Assembly: GCA_018240935.1 (NCBI GenBank)
Contig: JAFEEV010000239.1
Coordinates: 1 to 9,257 of the forward strand
Source of the DNA: Pseudomonadota bacterium
GTDB lineage: Bacteria; Pseudomonadota; Gammaproteobacteria; Burkholderiales; Nitrosomonadaceae
Direction: 5' to 3'
DNA length: 9,257 bases
The notes beneath the pieces are model-generated. The model saw only the letters and a list, made by a program, of their open reading frames with translations. It ran no database searches and was not told where the DNA came from. The position numbers were made by a program, and so were the translations under genes. Of the stretch, positions 1 through 6,675 are shown one piece after another; position 1 is the first letter of the stretch, and each line of letters starts with the position of its first letter.

Positions 1-261
1 GTAATTGCCGCCGGGCGAGGGGATACTCCCCGCGCGTGTCGATACGAAAATCGCCGTCTTGCCGTCGGCGCTATAGGTAATTTCCATCTCCGACCCGGCT
101 GTATTGATTTTTCCGCCGATACTATTGGACACCCGTGGATGCTCCGTCACCGCGCCGCTACCGGAATCGTGCATGCCGGGCATGGCGTGGGAAATGTTGT
201 GCGTCAAAAGAGACATTAGCGATATGGAAAAAAGTTTAGGAATAAAAAGATGCTTTTTCAT
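1..261 (-). CDS. Exported protein with TolB/PD40-like beta-propeller start (partial, 5' end only)
   Basis: This is the first 87 codons of a minus-strand gene that leaves the window at base 1. The start is the ATG complementary to 259-261, preceded by an AAGG Shine-Dalgarno about 8 bases upstream. The N-terminus is Lys-rich (MKKHLFIPK), then has a short hydrophobic stretch (about residues 10-20) ending near SHAM, which looks like a Sec signal peptide. Around residues 55-80 the sequence contains GSEMEITYSADGKTAIFVST, which has the 'E..P.(Y)S.DGK.I.F.S.R' pattern of PD40/WD40-like TolB-type propeller blades. Such proteins are usually periplasmic or outer-membrane associated. The exact role cannot be told from one blade. 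It is read in the same direction as zapD but separated by about 270 bases. The confidence is good for a real secreted gene and moderate for the propeller call. Confidence 0.72.
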   Translation of the reverse strand, partial: MKKHLFIPKLFSISLMSLLTHNISHAMPGMHDSGSGAVTEHPRVSNSIGGKINTAGSEMEITYSADGKTAIFVSTRAGSIPSPGGNY

Positions 262-533
262 TAACGAACCTTCTGTTTTGGGTAGTTATGAATGTTCATG
301 GCTAGATTGATAGTTTTTAATGCCATTCGGTTTTTGTGAACGCAGTAAGCTCTCTTGACTCTGCTCTGTATCGCTCGACGGGTTGCCTCTGCCGTTCGGG
401 CGCATTCATGCAGTTGTAAATATGTCTCGGCCGCTACGTTCGGTGCGCTTATCGCTTCATCTCGTGCGCCGGATTAATCATCATTTTGTTCTATTGAAGG
501 AACGCTAAAACAGAATGGTTTCTTCTCGTCATG
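262..533. other. Intergenic stretch between zapD and the exported-protein gene
   Basis: No convincing gene is seen on either strand. There is no GC-rich hairpin followed by a T-run, so no clear intrinsic terminator after zapD. The stretch must contain the leader, and probably the promoter, of the exported-protein gene on the minus strand, but no convincing -35/-10 pair was found. Bases 437-480 resemble the left part of the MITE-like element at 4267 (separate entry). Confidence 0.4.
437..480 (-). repeat. Possible degenerate copy of the element-1 left end
   Basis: Read on the minus strand from 480, the sequence starts TGATTAATCCGGCG, which differs by one base from the start of element 1 (TGATTAATTCGGCG at 4272-4285). 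Beyond this it keeps patchy similarity (AAGC..., GAACG... blocks) over about 44 bases, roughly 70 percent by eye. No partner terminal repeat was found on the other side, so it would be a decayed fragment or chance likeness in a GCGCACC-type intergenic repeat. Confidence 0.3.
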
Positions 534-1289
534 CTACAAATTGCAAAAAGTGAGCTCAAATTTGACATCGCCTTCATAAACTTTATTTTTCTGATTGGCA
601 TGCATCGGGATGAAACGGATATTGAGCGCGTATTTGTTGGCGCTGATCTCCGGAATGCAGGGCAATTGATCGCTCAAGTTAAGTCTTAGCATATGTGCTG
701 AATATTCCGATCCCGTTTGCTGGAAGACTCCTTGATTTGCGACAACCTGCTGGGTTCTGCCGCTTTTTCTCAATAAGTACAGCACAATTCCAAAAGCGTT
801 GCGGATGGGTTGGAATGGTGTCAGCCATTCATCGAAGTCTTTGTGGCGATGCGCAGGATCAAGGTTCAACCAGTAGTGATAGGATGGTAAATCAAACACA
901 CAACAGCCGCCCGGTATCGAAATGCGCTGTTTGATTGCCATTAACCATTCGTTTTCACGCAAATGCTCACCCACTTTTCCTGGAAAATCCAGCATTTCCC
1001 GGAAAGTGATTTTTATATCGTTGAGTACATTATCCAGCGCTGTCTCCGATACCTCTGGATTCTTCCTCAGCATTTCAAGTATTTGCTTTTGCCGCTCAAG
1101 CTCTTGCAGTAAATCGGATTTAATATCCGCGCGGCTGGTTATTTCAAGAACCTCAAATAGTGCGATGAGGGAAGCATGATGTTCGGTAGCAGTATCTTTT
1201 GTAGAAAAGAAATCAATCTTGTTAAACAGATCTTCAAGCCGGAGAAGGGTACGGATACGCTCATTTAGCGGGTGTTCATAACAAATCAC
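534..1289 (-). CDS. zapD: ZapD, cell division FtsZ-associated protein
   Basis: The 251-residue product matches the ZapD (formerly YacF/DUF1342) family in length (E. coli about 247) and in its hallmark N-terminus, YEHPLNERIRTLLRLEDLF, comparable with FEHPLNEKMRTWLRIE in E. coli. ZapD is a cytoplasmic protein that binds the FtsZ C-terminal tail and bundles FtsZ filaments at the Z-ring. Other family-like stretches are LDNVLNDIKITFREML and FDLPSYHYWLN near the middle. The start is a GTG (complement of 1287-1289); upstream in frame only a TAA and no ATG occur, and the Shine-Dalgarno is poor. It lies 97 bases downstream of coaE, a conserved adjacency in beta/gammaproteobacteria. The often adjacent yacG is not found downstream. 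The call is confident; only the exact start is uncertain. Confidence 0.93.
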   Translation of the reverse strand: MICYEHPLNERIRTLLRLEDLFNKIDFFSTKDTATEHHASLIALFEVLEITSRADIKSDLLQELERQKQILEMLRKNPEVSETALDNVLNDIKITFREMLDFPGKVGEHLRENEWLMAIKQRISIPGGCCVFDLPSYHYWLNLDPAHRHKDFDEWLTPFQPIRNAFGIVLYLLRKSGRTQQVVANQGVFQQTGSEYSAHMLRLNLSDQLPCIPEISANKYALNIRFIPMHANQKNKVYEGDVKFELTFCNL

Positions 1290-1386
1290 AGTAGCTATGC
1301 ATCCACAGGAGAAATTAGTGATATTGGAATCTTGCCGCCTAGATTATTTCATAAAAAAATTAATTTTCCCAAACAATTTCTTCCCG

Positions 1387-2007
1387 CTAGTTTGACGCCT
1401 TACTTCCATTTCCGGAAAGCATCAGATACCGCTGATGCAGCTGGATGATTTGTGCTTTCAGAAATTCGATGTCCCGATCATTCACAATCACATCATCGGC
1501 TTTCTGCAAGCGGTCTTTGCGCGAAATCTGCTGCGCCATGATCGCTTTTACTTGTTGTTCCGGTAATTGACTGCGCGCCATGGTGCGCGCAATTTGTATT
1601 CGCTCTGCACAATCAATGACCAGAATGCGCTGAACGATAGGATTGTAATCGTCTGTTTCAAGTAATAACGGCACCACAAGGATGGTATAGGGAGAACGGC
1701 TGTGTTCAATTTGAATTAGGGTTTCTTGCAGTATCAGCGGATGGAGAATCTTTTCCAGTTGATGCCGCGCACGGTTGTCCGAGAAAGCCAGATTGCGCAT
1801 TTTTTCCCTATCCAGAGCACCTTCCGTTGTCAGGAATGCATTCCCGAAAACATCCCTGATCGAATCGATCGCTTGACCGCCCGGCTGGGTTAATTGCCGT
1901 GCAATGACATCGGTATCGACCACATCAATGCCTAATTCCGAGAACAGCTGGCTGGCGCTTGATTTTCCGCAACCGATTCCGCCGGTTAAGCCAACAATAA
2001 AAGTCAT
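1387..2007 (-). CDS. coaE: Dephospho-CoA kinase
   Basis: CoaE phosphorylates the 3' hydroxyl of dephospho-CoA using ATP, the last step of coenzyme A synthesis in the cytoplasm. The 206-residue length is typical. Visible hallmarks are the Walker A loop GGIGCGKS at residues 9-16, the DTD motif with D31/D33 (substrate and metal site region), and the LHPLI motif in the lid/substrate region. The C-terminal part has the usual RLQKADDVIVND stretch. The ATG (complement of 2005-2007) follows the pilD stop by only three bases, which implies co-transcription and probably translational coupling with pilD. The pilD-coaE-zapD order is a standard arrangement. Nothing odd is seen. Confidence 0.97.
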   Translation of the reverse strand: MTFIVGLTGGIGCGKSSASQLFSELGIDVVDTDVIARQLTQPGGQAIDSIRDVFGNAFLTTEGALDREKMRNLAFSDNRARHQLEKILHPLILQETLIQIEHSRSPYTILVVPLLLETDDYNPIVQRILVIDCAERIQIARTMARSQLPEQQVKAIMAQQISRKDRLQKADDVIVNDRDIEFLKAQIIQLHQRYLMLSGNGSKASN

Positions 2008-2010
2008 TGA

Positions 2011-2871
2011 TTACAATAAGCCAAGATAGGTGTTAACCAATTCTTCCCCCCAGAACAGAGCGATAAACGCGCCGCCGACCAGATAAGGACCGAATGGAAT
2101 GGGAATATTTCTGTGCAGTTTGGCTGCGAGAATCAACCCGATGCCGACAAATGCGCCGACCAACGATGACAGCAGGATAACGACCGGAAGCATGTGCCAA
2201 CCCAACCATGCCCCAATTGCGGCTAACAATTTAAAATCGCCGTATCCCATGCCTTCCTTGCCGCTTATGAGTTTAAAACACCAGTAAATCGACCACAAGG
2301 AAAGATAACCTGCAACCGCACCGATGACTGCCGATTGGATATCGGTGAAACCGTGATTGATATTGACCAGCAGGCCGATCCAGAGCAATGGCAGCGTGAT
2401 GTCATCCGGCAATAATTGCGTATTCAGATCGATGACCGCCAAGGCGATGAGCGCCCAAACAAAAATCAACGCCGCGATCGCCACAAAGCCGTAGCCGTAA
2501 TGCCAGGCAATAAAACCGCTAATCAAGGCTGTTAGCGCTTCTACGGCGGGATAACGGGGGGAGATGCGCGCATGGCACGCGGAGCAGCGGCCCCGAAGCA
2601 TGAGATAGCTAATAACCGGAATATTTTCCCATGCGGTAATTTTGTGTCCGCACTGAGGACATGTTGAGCGCGGTGTAAAAAGATTATATGGCGATGACGC
2701 CTTGACCGCTTCACCTTGCAGTTCTGCGCACTGCTGCAACCAACTCCTTTTCATCATTTCGGGTAAGCGGTAAATCACAACATTCAGAAAGCTGCCGACC
2801 ATCAAACCGAGTATAGCCGTGCAGGACGCAAAGAAGACCGGTGAATCTTGCAATAAGGAGAGGAATGACAT
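2011..2871 (-). CDS. pilD: PilD, type IV prepilin peptidase / N-methyltransferase
   Basis: This is a bifunctional inner-membrane enzyme that cleaves the short leader of type IV prepilins and pseudopilins and N-methylates the new N-terminus. At 286 residues it has the full long-form layout. An N-terminal membrane segment (about 15-35) leads into the VGSFLNVVIYRLP signature. A cytoplasmic loop has two CxxC pairs (C71/C74 and C96/C99) that bind zinc in this family, then come multiple membrane helices. The two catalytic aspartates of the A24 aspartic-peptidase family are visible: D148 in the IDL...LLPDD segment and D212 in GYGDFK. It starts 20 bases after pilC. The C-terminal end is hydrophobic (PIPFGPYLVGGAFIALFWG), as is usual. 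It is likely expressed as one unit with pilC and coaE. Confidence 0.97.
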   Translation of the reverse strand: MSFLSLLQDSPVFFASCTAILGLMVGSFLNVVIYRLPEMMKRSWLQQCAELQGEAVKASSPYNLFTPRSTCPQCGHKITAWENIPVISYLMLRGRCSACHARISPRYPAVEALTALISGFIAWHYGYGFVAIAALIFVWALIALAVIDLNTQLLPDDITLPLLWIGLLVNINHGFTDIQSAVIGAVAGYLSLWSIYWCFKLISGKEGMGYGDFKLLAAIGAWLGWHMLPVVILLSSLVGAFVGIGLILAAKLHRNIPIPFGPYLVGGAFIALFWGEELVNTYLGLL

Positions 2872-2891
2872 GGCTCTTGAGGAAATTGAGT

Positions 2892-4115
2892 TTAACTGAC
2901 AACCATACCCATTTTGAAAATCGGCAAGTACATGGCCACAACCATGCCGCCGATGAGCGTGCCCAATACGACCATGATGATAGGCTCCATCAGGCTTGAA
3001 AGCGCGGCTACTGCATCGTCGACTTCCGCTTCGTAGAAATCGGCAATTTTACTGAGCATGGCATCGAGCGATCCAGCTTCCTCGCCGATCGCGACCATTT
3101 GGATGACCATGTTAGGAAAAACGTTGGCGCCGGCCATCGAAGACGTCAAGCTGTTACCGGTGCTGACTTCCAGTTGTATATTCTTGGTCGCTTCGTAGTA
3201 GATAAAATTTCCTGCGGCGCCGGCCACGGAATCCAGCGATTCCACCAGCGGAACGCCAGCTGCGAACATGGTCGAGAGTGTGCGCGACCAGCGGGCGATG
3301 GTGGCTTTGCGAATGACTTCACCGAAGATCGGTAATTTGAGTGCAAGACGGTCCATGACGCGCTGCATGGGAATCGAGCGTTTCCAGGCATACAAAAAGG
3401 CATAAACCGCACCGCCCAGACCGCCGATAATCGCCCACCAATAAGCGACAAAGAAATCCGAAAGCTTCATTACGAGCAGTGTCGGCGCAGGTAATTCGGC
3501 GCCGAACCCTTCAAATAAATCTTTAAAAGCCGGGATAACAAAAATCATAATGACCGCGGTAATGACGAATGCGACGACAATGATCGAGATCGGGTAAAAA
3601 AGCGCCGATTTGATTTTTCCCTTGATCGCCTGAATTTTTTCTTTATAAGTGGCCAGGCGATCCAGAATACCATCCAGAATACCGGCGGCTTCTCCGGCGC
3701 CAACCAGATTACAGTACAACGCGTCAAAATACAGCGGATATTTGCGGAATGCATCCGTTAAATTGCTGCCCGTTTCCACGTCCGCTTTGATGTCCAGCAG
3801 TAATTTGCTCAAGGCGCGGTTGCTGTGCCCTCTTGCCACGATGTCAAAGGCCTGCAACAGCGGTACGCCGGATTTCATCATGGTGGCGAGCTGGCGGGTA
3901 AATAAAGTGACATCCTTGTCGGTTATCTTGCCGCCGGATTCGGTCTTCTTGATTTTTGTGACTTTAATGCCCTGGCGGCGCAACGTAGCGGTCACGATTA
4001 CGGTTCCGGCGGCGCGCATTTCTCCTTTCAGTTGCTTGCCGGTTTTATCCTTCCCTTCCCATGAATAATTGAATTCCTTTAATTTCTTGTCTGCCTGCGC
4101 GGTTACGGTTGCCAT
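2892..4115 (-). CDS. pilC: PilC, type IV pilus inner-membrane platform protein
   Basis: PilC is the polytopic inner-membrane protein (GspF/T2SSF family) on which the PilB and PilT ATPases act during pilus assembly and retraction. The product of about 407 residues carries two tandem T2SSF repeats. The first starts near FTRQLATMMKSGVPLLQAFD and the second near WSRTLSTMFAAGVPLVESLD. Each is followed by GEEAG/GEAAG-type motifs and long hydrophobic helices (YPISIIVVAFVITAVIMIFV, and the C-terminal IIMVVLGTLIGGMVVAMYL). I chose the ATG complementary to 4113-4115 because an AGGAG Shine-Dalgarno sits directly upstream; a TTG six codons earlier (4133) would include that Shine-Dalgarno inside the gene. 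Unusually, no pilB lies immediately upstream. Instead there are MITE-like repeats and an unrelated gene, so transcription probably starts in 4116-4260. Confidence 0.96.
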   Translation of the reverse strand: MATVTAQADKKLKEFNYSWEGKDKTGKQLKGEMRAAGTVIVTATLRRQGIKVTKIKKTESGGKITDKDVTLFTRQLATMMKSGVPLLQAFDIVARGHSNRALSKLLLDIKADVETGSNLTDAFRKYPLYFDALYCNLVGAGEAAGILDGILDRLATYKEKIQAIKGKIKSALFYPISIIVVAFVITAVIMIFVIPAFKDLFEGFGAELPAPTLLVMKLSDFFVAYWWAIIGGLGGAVYAFLYAWKRSIPMQRVMDRLALKLPIFGEVIRKATIARWSRTLSTMFAAGVPLVESLDSVAGAAGNFIYYEATKNIQLEVSTGNSLTSSMAGANVFPNMVIQMVAIGEEAGSLDAMLSKIADFYEAEVDDAVAALSSLMEPIIMVVLGTLIGGMVVAMYLPIFKMGMVVS

Positions 4116-4117
4116 AT

Positions 4118-4124
4118 TAACTCC
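4118..4124 (-). promoter_or_regulatory. Ribosome binding site that decides the pilC start
   Basis: On the minus strand TTAGGAG lies about five bases before the ATG at 4115. It is the strongest Shine-Dalgarno in the left half of the window and argues against the in-frame upstream TTG at 4133. Confidence 0.75.
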
Positions 4125-4266
4125 TAAGGACAAGGGTTCTCAGAAAATCGATACGATCAGAAATACTGCGGAGACTAAAATTCTGCCGCGGTTATTGACG
4201 CCTAAACCCGAGTGAATGTTTTGAGATTGTGCGCAATAAACGGCACGGATCGATACATTCTTAGGG

Positions 4267-4400
4267 AAACGCTGATTAATTCGGCGGGTGCGATAAAGCA
4301 CGAGGCGGACGAAACGAGGAAACCCAGATATATCAAAAACATAGGCGATGGATCGAGTGCCGTGTAACGAGGTGATTTGCTAGTCAATTAATCAGCGTTT
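4267..4400. mobile_element. MITE-like element 1 (about 134 bp)
   Basis: The ends are perfect 15-bp inverted repeats: AAACGCTGATTAATT at 4267-4281 and AATTAATCAGCGTTT at 4386-4400. The similarity continues weakly outward to TTAGGGAAACGC. The element is flanked by a direct repeat, CTTAGGGAA at 4260-4268 and 4402-4410, which could be a target duplication or the shared outer end of related elements. The interior (about 100 bp) has no coding capacity of note. Size, termini and lack of genes fit a non-autonomous miniature inverted-repeat element that needs a transposase in trans. The family was not identified. Confidence 0.7.
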
Positions 4401-4401
4401 T

Positions 4402-4551
4402 CTTAGGGAAGCTCTGAAAAACGACTGCGCTCGATCATGCTGTGTTGAAATCAGACTCAAAATGCTCATTTACATCTTGTAAACTGCGCTTTTTCATCTG
4501 ATTTCGCCTTGTCTGACCGTCGCTCGCTACCTTTTTCAGAGCTTCCTTAAG
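4402..4551. mobile_element. MITE-like element 2 (about 150 bp, long imperfect palindrome)
   Basis: The left end, CTTAGGGAAGCTCTGAAAAA at 4402-4421, matches the reverse complement of the right end (4532-4551) at 19 of 20 positions. The inner arms continue as an imperfect palindrome, with AAATCAGA near 4449 pairing with TCTGATTT near 4496 and AAATG.../GTAAAC around a centre near 4475. On the minus strand, transcripts leaving the SDR-like gene would fold into a large hairpin here, which may end or stabilise them. No gene lies inside. Its outer end (TTAGGGAAgCtCTGA) resembles that of element 1 (TTAGGGAAaCgCTGA), which suggests that related transposases move both. Confidence 0.72.
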
Positions 4552-4570
4552 TGGGGAAATTGAAATCACA

Positions 4571-4597
4571 CGTGAAACACCGCCGCGGGATTTCACG
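4571..4597 (-). terminator. Weak hairpin overlapping the stop of the SDR-like gene
   Basis: CGTGAAA (4571-4577) and TTTCACG (4591-4597) form a 7-bp inverted repeat around a GC-rich 13-base loop, covering the TGA stop of the upstream gene. No clean T-run follows on the minus strand, so it is at best a poor intrinsic terminator or a 3'-end stabiliser. Confidence 0.25.
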
Positions 4598-5489
4598 GAT
4601 GGCCGGCTTGTGCTGCTGCAACGCCTTCATAGGCTGTCGGGTATCGTAATTGAACGCGTAATTCTTTTTTCATTCTGCGGTTCTCGAGCTGCCGGGATTC
4701 TTTCATGAAAGACAGCATGCCCGGCGATATTTGTTCGTAAGCCTGGCTGCGGGTGATGCGGGGCGGGCGCGGCAGACCGAAATGATCCGCCACCAAGTCG
4801 AAATATGCTCCCATTTTCAGACGGGAGTCATCGCTTGTATGATAGATTCTGCCGGGTTTTGCGCGATGCAGGGCGGCTACGATGATGCGCGCCAGATCGT
4901 CGGCATGAATATGGTTGGTATAACTGTCCTCGCTATCCAATATGGCCGGATGACCCTCACGCAAGCGTTTCAGCGGCAGTCTGTCCGCGGCATAGATACC
5001 GGGAACACGTAAAATGGTAACGGGAACATGATTTCGTTTGCCCCAGCTTCGTATCCGCCTTTCAGCATCAATGCGCCGGATTGCCCGGTCATTTTCCGGA
5101 TTGACCGGATGGCTTTCATCGATTGATGCGCCGTGACAGTTACCGTAGACTCCGCTGGTACTGATATAGACAAACCGTTGTGGTAAAATCGGCGCTTTGT
5201 TTTTAGTTCGCTTGGAGATTGCGGACAGTAGGTGCGCCGTTCGATTGTCGCGTAATCCGTGGTTGGGTGGAGGTGCCAGATGCAGTATCAGCTGTGCGAT
5301 CCCAGCGAGTTTCTCAAGGCTCTCCGGAGAATCTAAATTTCCGTAAACCGGGATAATGCCGTGCGATCGTAAGCGTCCGGCGCTATCTAAATTACGCAGC
5401 AGGCCGAGAATCCGGTAATGTGCTTGTAATAGCTTCGCCGTTCTTAGCGCAATATCACCGCAACCAATAATTAATAATGTTTCTTTCAT
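4593..5489 (-). CDS. Atypical SDR / NAD(P)-dependent epimerase-like protein (YeeZ type)
   Basis: The 298-residue protein is a cytoplasmic Rossmann-fold member of the extended/atypical short-chain dehydrogenase group. The nucleotide-binding loop GCGDIA is at residues 9-14 just after the first strand (LLIIGCG). A second strand ends in LLRN, and a typical FVYISTSGVYG segment is in the middle, followed by DESHPVNP and VTILRVPGIYA. The N-H-I-H-ADD-ARII segment resembles the epimerase substrate domain. The catalytic YxxxK expected after SGVYG is not visible: the region reads RAIRRIDAERR. This is characteristic of the YeeZ-like group, whose substrate is not firmly known. The start is an ATG with a weak AGAGA upstream. 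It diverges from the flavin-reductase gene with only 42 bases between. No substrate is assigned. Confidence 0.85.
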   Translation of the reverse strand: MKETLLIIGCGDIALRTAKLLQAHYRILGLLRNLDSAGRLRSHGIIPVYGNLDSPESLEKLAGIAQLILHLAPPPNHGLRDNRTAHLLSAISKRTKNKAPILPQRFVYISTSGVYGNCHGASIDESHPVNPENDRAIRRIDAERRIRSWGKRNHVPVTILRVPGIYAADRLPLKRLREGHPAILDSEDSYTNHIHADDLARIIVAALHRAKPGRIYHTSDDSRLKMGAYFDLVADHFGLPRPPRITRSQAYEQISPGMLSFMKESRQLENRRMKKELRVQLRYPTAYEGVAAAQAGHP

Positions 5490-5531
5490 AGAATCTGTCT
5501 CTAATTATCATATCTACTTGCTTGCCACTCA
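5490..5531. promoter_or_regulatory. Very short divergent intergenic region
   Basis: Forty-two A/T-rich bases separate two divergent starts. No Shine-Dalgarno is seen before the plus-strand ATG (5532), and only a weak AGAGA before the minus-strand ATG. Promoters for at least one gene must reach into the opposite coding region, or one transcript is nearly leaderless. Confidence 0.4.
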
Positions 5532-6569
5532 ATGTCGCATCAAATCATTATTCAGCCCAGCGGGCATGCTTTCCGGGTAGAACCTGGAGAAACGATACTT
5601 GAAGCTGCTTTACGCGAAGGATACTCACTGCCGTACGGTTGCCGCAACGGTTCCTGCGGGATTTGCAAAGGGAAAATCATCCAGGGGACGGTGCATTACG
5701 GCGACTATAGTGAAGAAACCTTGACCGAAGAAGAAAAACAAGCCGGTTATGCATTGTTTTGCTGTGCTTCTCCGCTGAGCGATGTTGTAATCGAATGTCA
5801 TGAAATTGGCGCGACCAAGGATATTGAAATTAAAACGTTACCCTGCCGTGTGCAAAAACTCGAACTTGCCGCTCCGGATGTCATGATTATTTCTCTCAAA
5901 CTGCCAACGAATCAACGGCTGCAATTTCTGGCGGGACAGTATATCGATATTTTGCTCAAAGAGGGCAAGCGCCGCAGTTTTTCCTTGGCAAACGCACCGC
6001 ACGATGACGAGTTGTTGCAGCTGCATGTGCGGAATTATCCGGGCGGCGCGTTTACGGAACATGTATTTACGCACATGAAGGTTAAAGACATGCTGCGTTT
6101 TACGGGACCGCTGGGTTCATTCTTCTTGCGCGAAGCGCCGGACGACACAGCGATTATTTTCCTGGCAAGCGGAACAGGATTCGCCCCCATAAAAAGTATT
6201 TTGGAGCATATTTTTTATCAAGAAAACAATCGCAGCCACAAAAGAAAAATAACCCTCTACTGGGGGGCTCGCACCAAAGCCGACCTATATCTGTTCGATT
6301 TGGCGCAAAGCTGGCAGCAACAGCACGGCAATTTTACTTTTATCCCCGTGCTGTCCGAGCCGTTGCCAACGGACGACTGGCATGGCAGAACGGGATTGGT
6401 GCATGAAGCCGTGATGCAAGATCACCAGAACCTGGAAAAGCACAAAGTATATGCTTGCGGCGTTCCGGTCATGGTTAAAGCCGCTTATCATGACTTTACC
6501 AGCTATCGCAATTTGCCCAAGGATGCTTTCTTTTCCGATGTGTTTACGCCTTCCGCCAGCAATCCCTAA
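5532..6569 (+). CDS. 2Fe-2S ferredoxin-fused FAD/NAD(P)H reductase (CDP-glucoseen reductase-like)
   Basis: This 345-residue cytoplasmic electron-transfer protein has a three-part layout. A plant-type 2Fe-2S ferredoxin domain comes first (about residues 1-90), with ligands C37, C42, C45 and C77 (a neighbouring C78 is also present). An FAD domain follows with the RSFS motif at 148-151. An NAD(P) domain has GTGFAP at 214-219 and a C-terminal CGVP at 309-312, a variant of the usual CGPP. It would pass electrons from NAD(P)H through FAD to the cluster and on to a partner oxygenase or dehydratase. Relatives are annotated as CDP-6-deoxy-3,4-glucoseen reductase or phenol-hydroxylase P5-like, but no dehydratase or oxygenase partner is adjacent here, so the substrate is open. 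The next gene starts 106 bases downstream on the same strand. Confidence 0.9.
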   Translation: MSHQIIIQPSGHAFRVEPGETILEAALREGYSLPYGCRNGSCGICKGKIIQGTVHYGDYSEETLTEEEKQAGYALFCCASPLSDVVIECHEIGATKDIEIKTLPCRVQKLELAAPDVMIISLKLPTNQRLQFLAGQYIDILLKEGKRRSFSLANAPHDDELLQLHVRNYPGGAFTEHVFTHMKVKDMLRFTGPLGSFFLREAPDDTAIIFLASGTGFAPIKSILEHIFYQENNRSHKRKITLYWGARTKADLYLFDLAQSWQQQHGNFTFIPVLSEPLPTDDWHGRTGLVHEAVMQDHQNLEKHKVYACGVPVMVKAAYHDFTSYRNLPKDAFFSDVFTPSASNP

Positions 6570-6621
6570 ATTGTTCAGAAATCTTAGCCGCGAGGATGTA
6601 CCATAAGGGTGATTCAATGAG

Positions 6622-6656
6622 TTGACGGTAAATCCGGTTAAGTAGTCTCGCTTAAC
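6622..6656 (+). promoter_or_regulatory. Possible promoter/operator before the duplicated-domain genes
   Basis: A good -35-like TTGACG stands at 6622-6627, but the only -10 candidate (TAGTCT near 6643) is poor with 15-base spacing. A 6-bp inverted repeat, GTTAAG at 6637-6642 and CTTAAC at 6651-6656, lies just upstream of the AGGGGGG ribosome binding site. It could be an operator. Support is only the motif itself. Confidence 0.25.
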
Positions 6657-6675
6657 AAACAAAAGGGGGGAATTC

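Larger units (their letters stand above)
4134..4592. other. Gene-free gap between pilC and the SDR-like gene
   Basis: No gene is seen. From 4134 to 4259 the sequence should hold the pilC promoter and leader, but no clear -35/-10 pair and no pilB remnant could be recognised. From 4260 to 4551 it is filled by two adjacent inverted-repeat elements (separate entries). The last 40 bases lead to the end of the SDR-like gene. Confidence 0.6.

Noticed and set aside
104..310. Plus-strand open frame of 68 codons
   Set aside because: It lies antisense to the exported-protein gene, which has a signal peptide, a Shine-Dalgarno and a recognisable blade motif; the plus-strand peptide shows nothing.
3649..4068. 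Plus-strand open frame of 139 codons
   Set aside because: It is antisense to the strongly conserved pilC; its Ser/Arg/Pro-rich peptide is typical of a shadow frame.
4116..4133. Upstream TTG start for pilC
   Set aside because: It would place the AGGAG ribosome site inside the coding region; the ATG at 4115 is better placed.
4134..4260. Possible pilB remnant upstream of pilC
   Set aside because: No PilB-like C-terminal motifs or Walker/zinc-Cys pattern could be read in any minus-strand frame.
4202..4387. Minus-strand open frame of 61 codons
   Set aside because: It runs through element 1 and its terminal repeat; no ribosome site and no family-like features.
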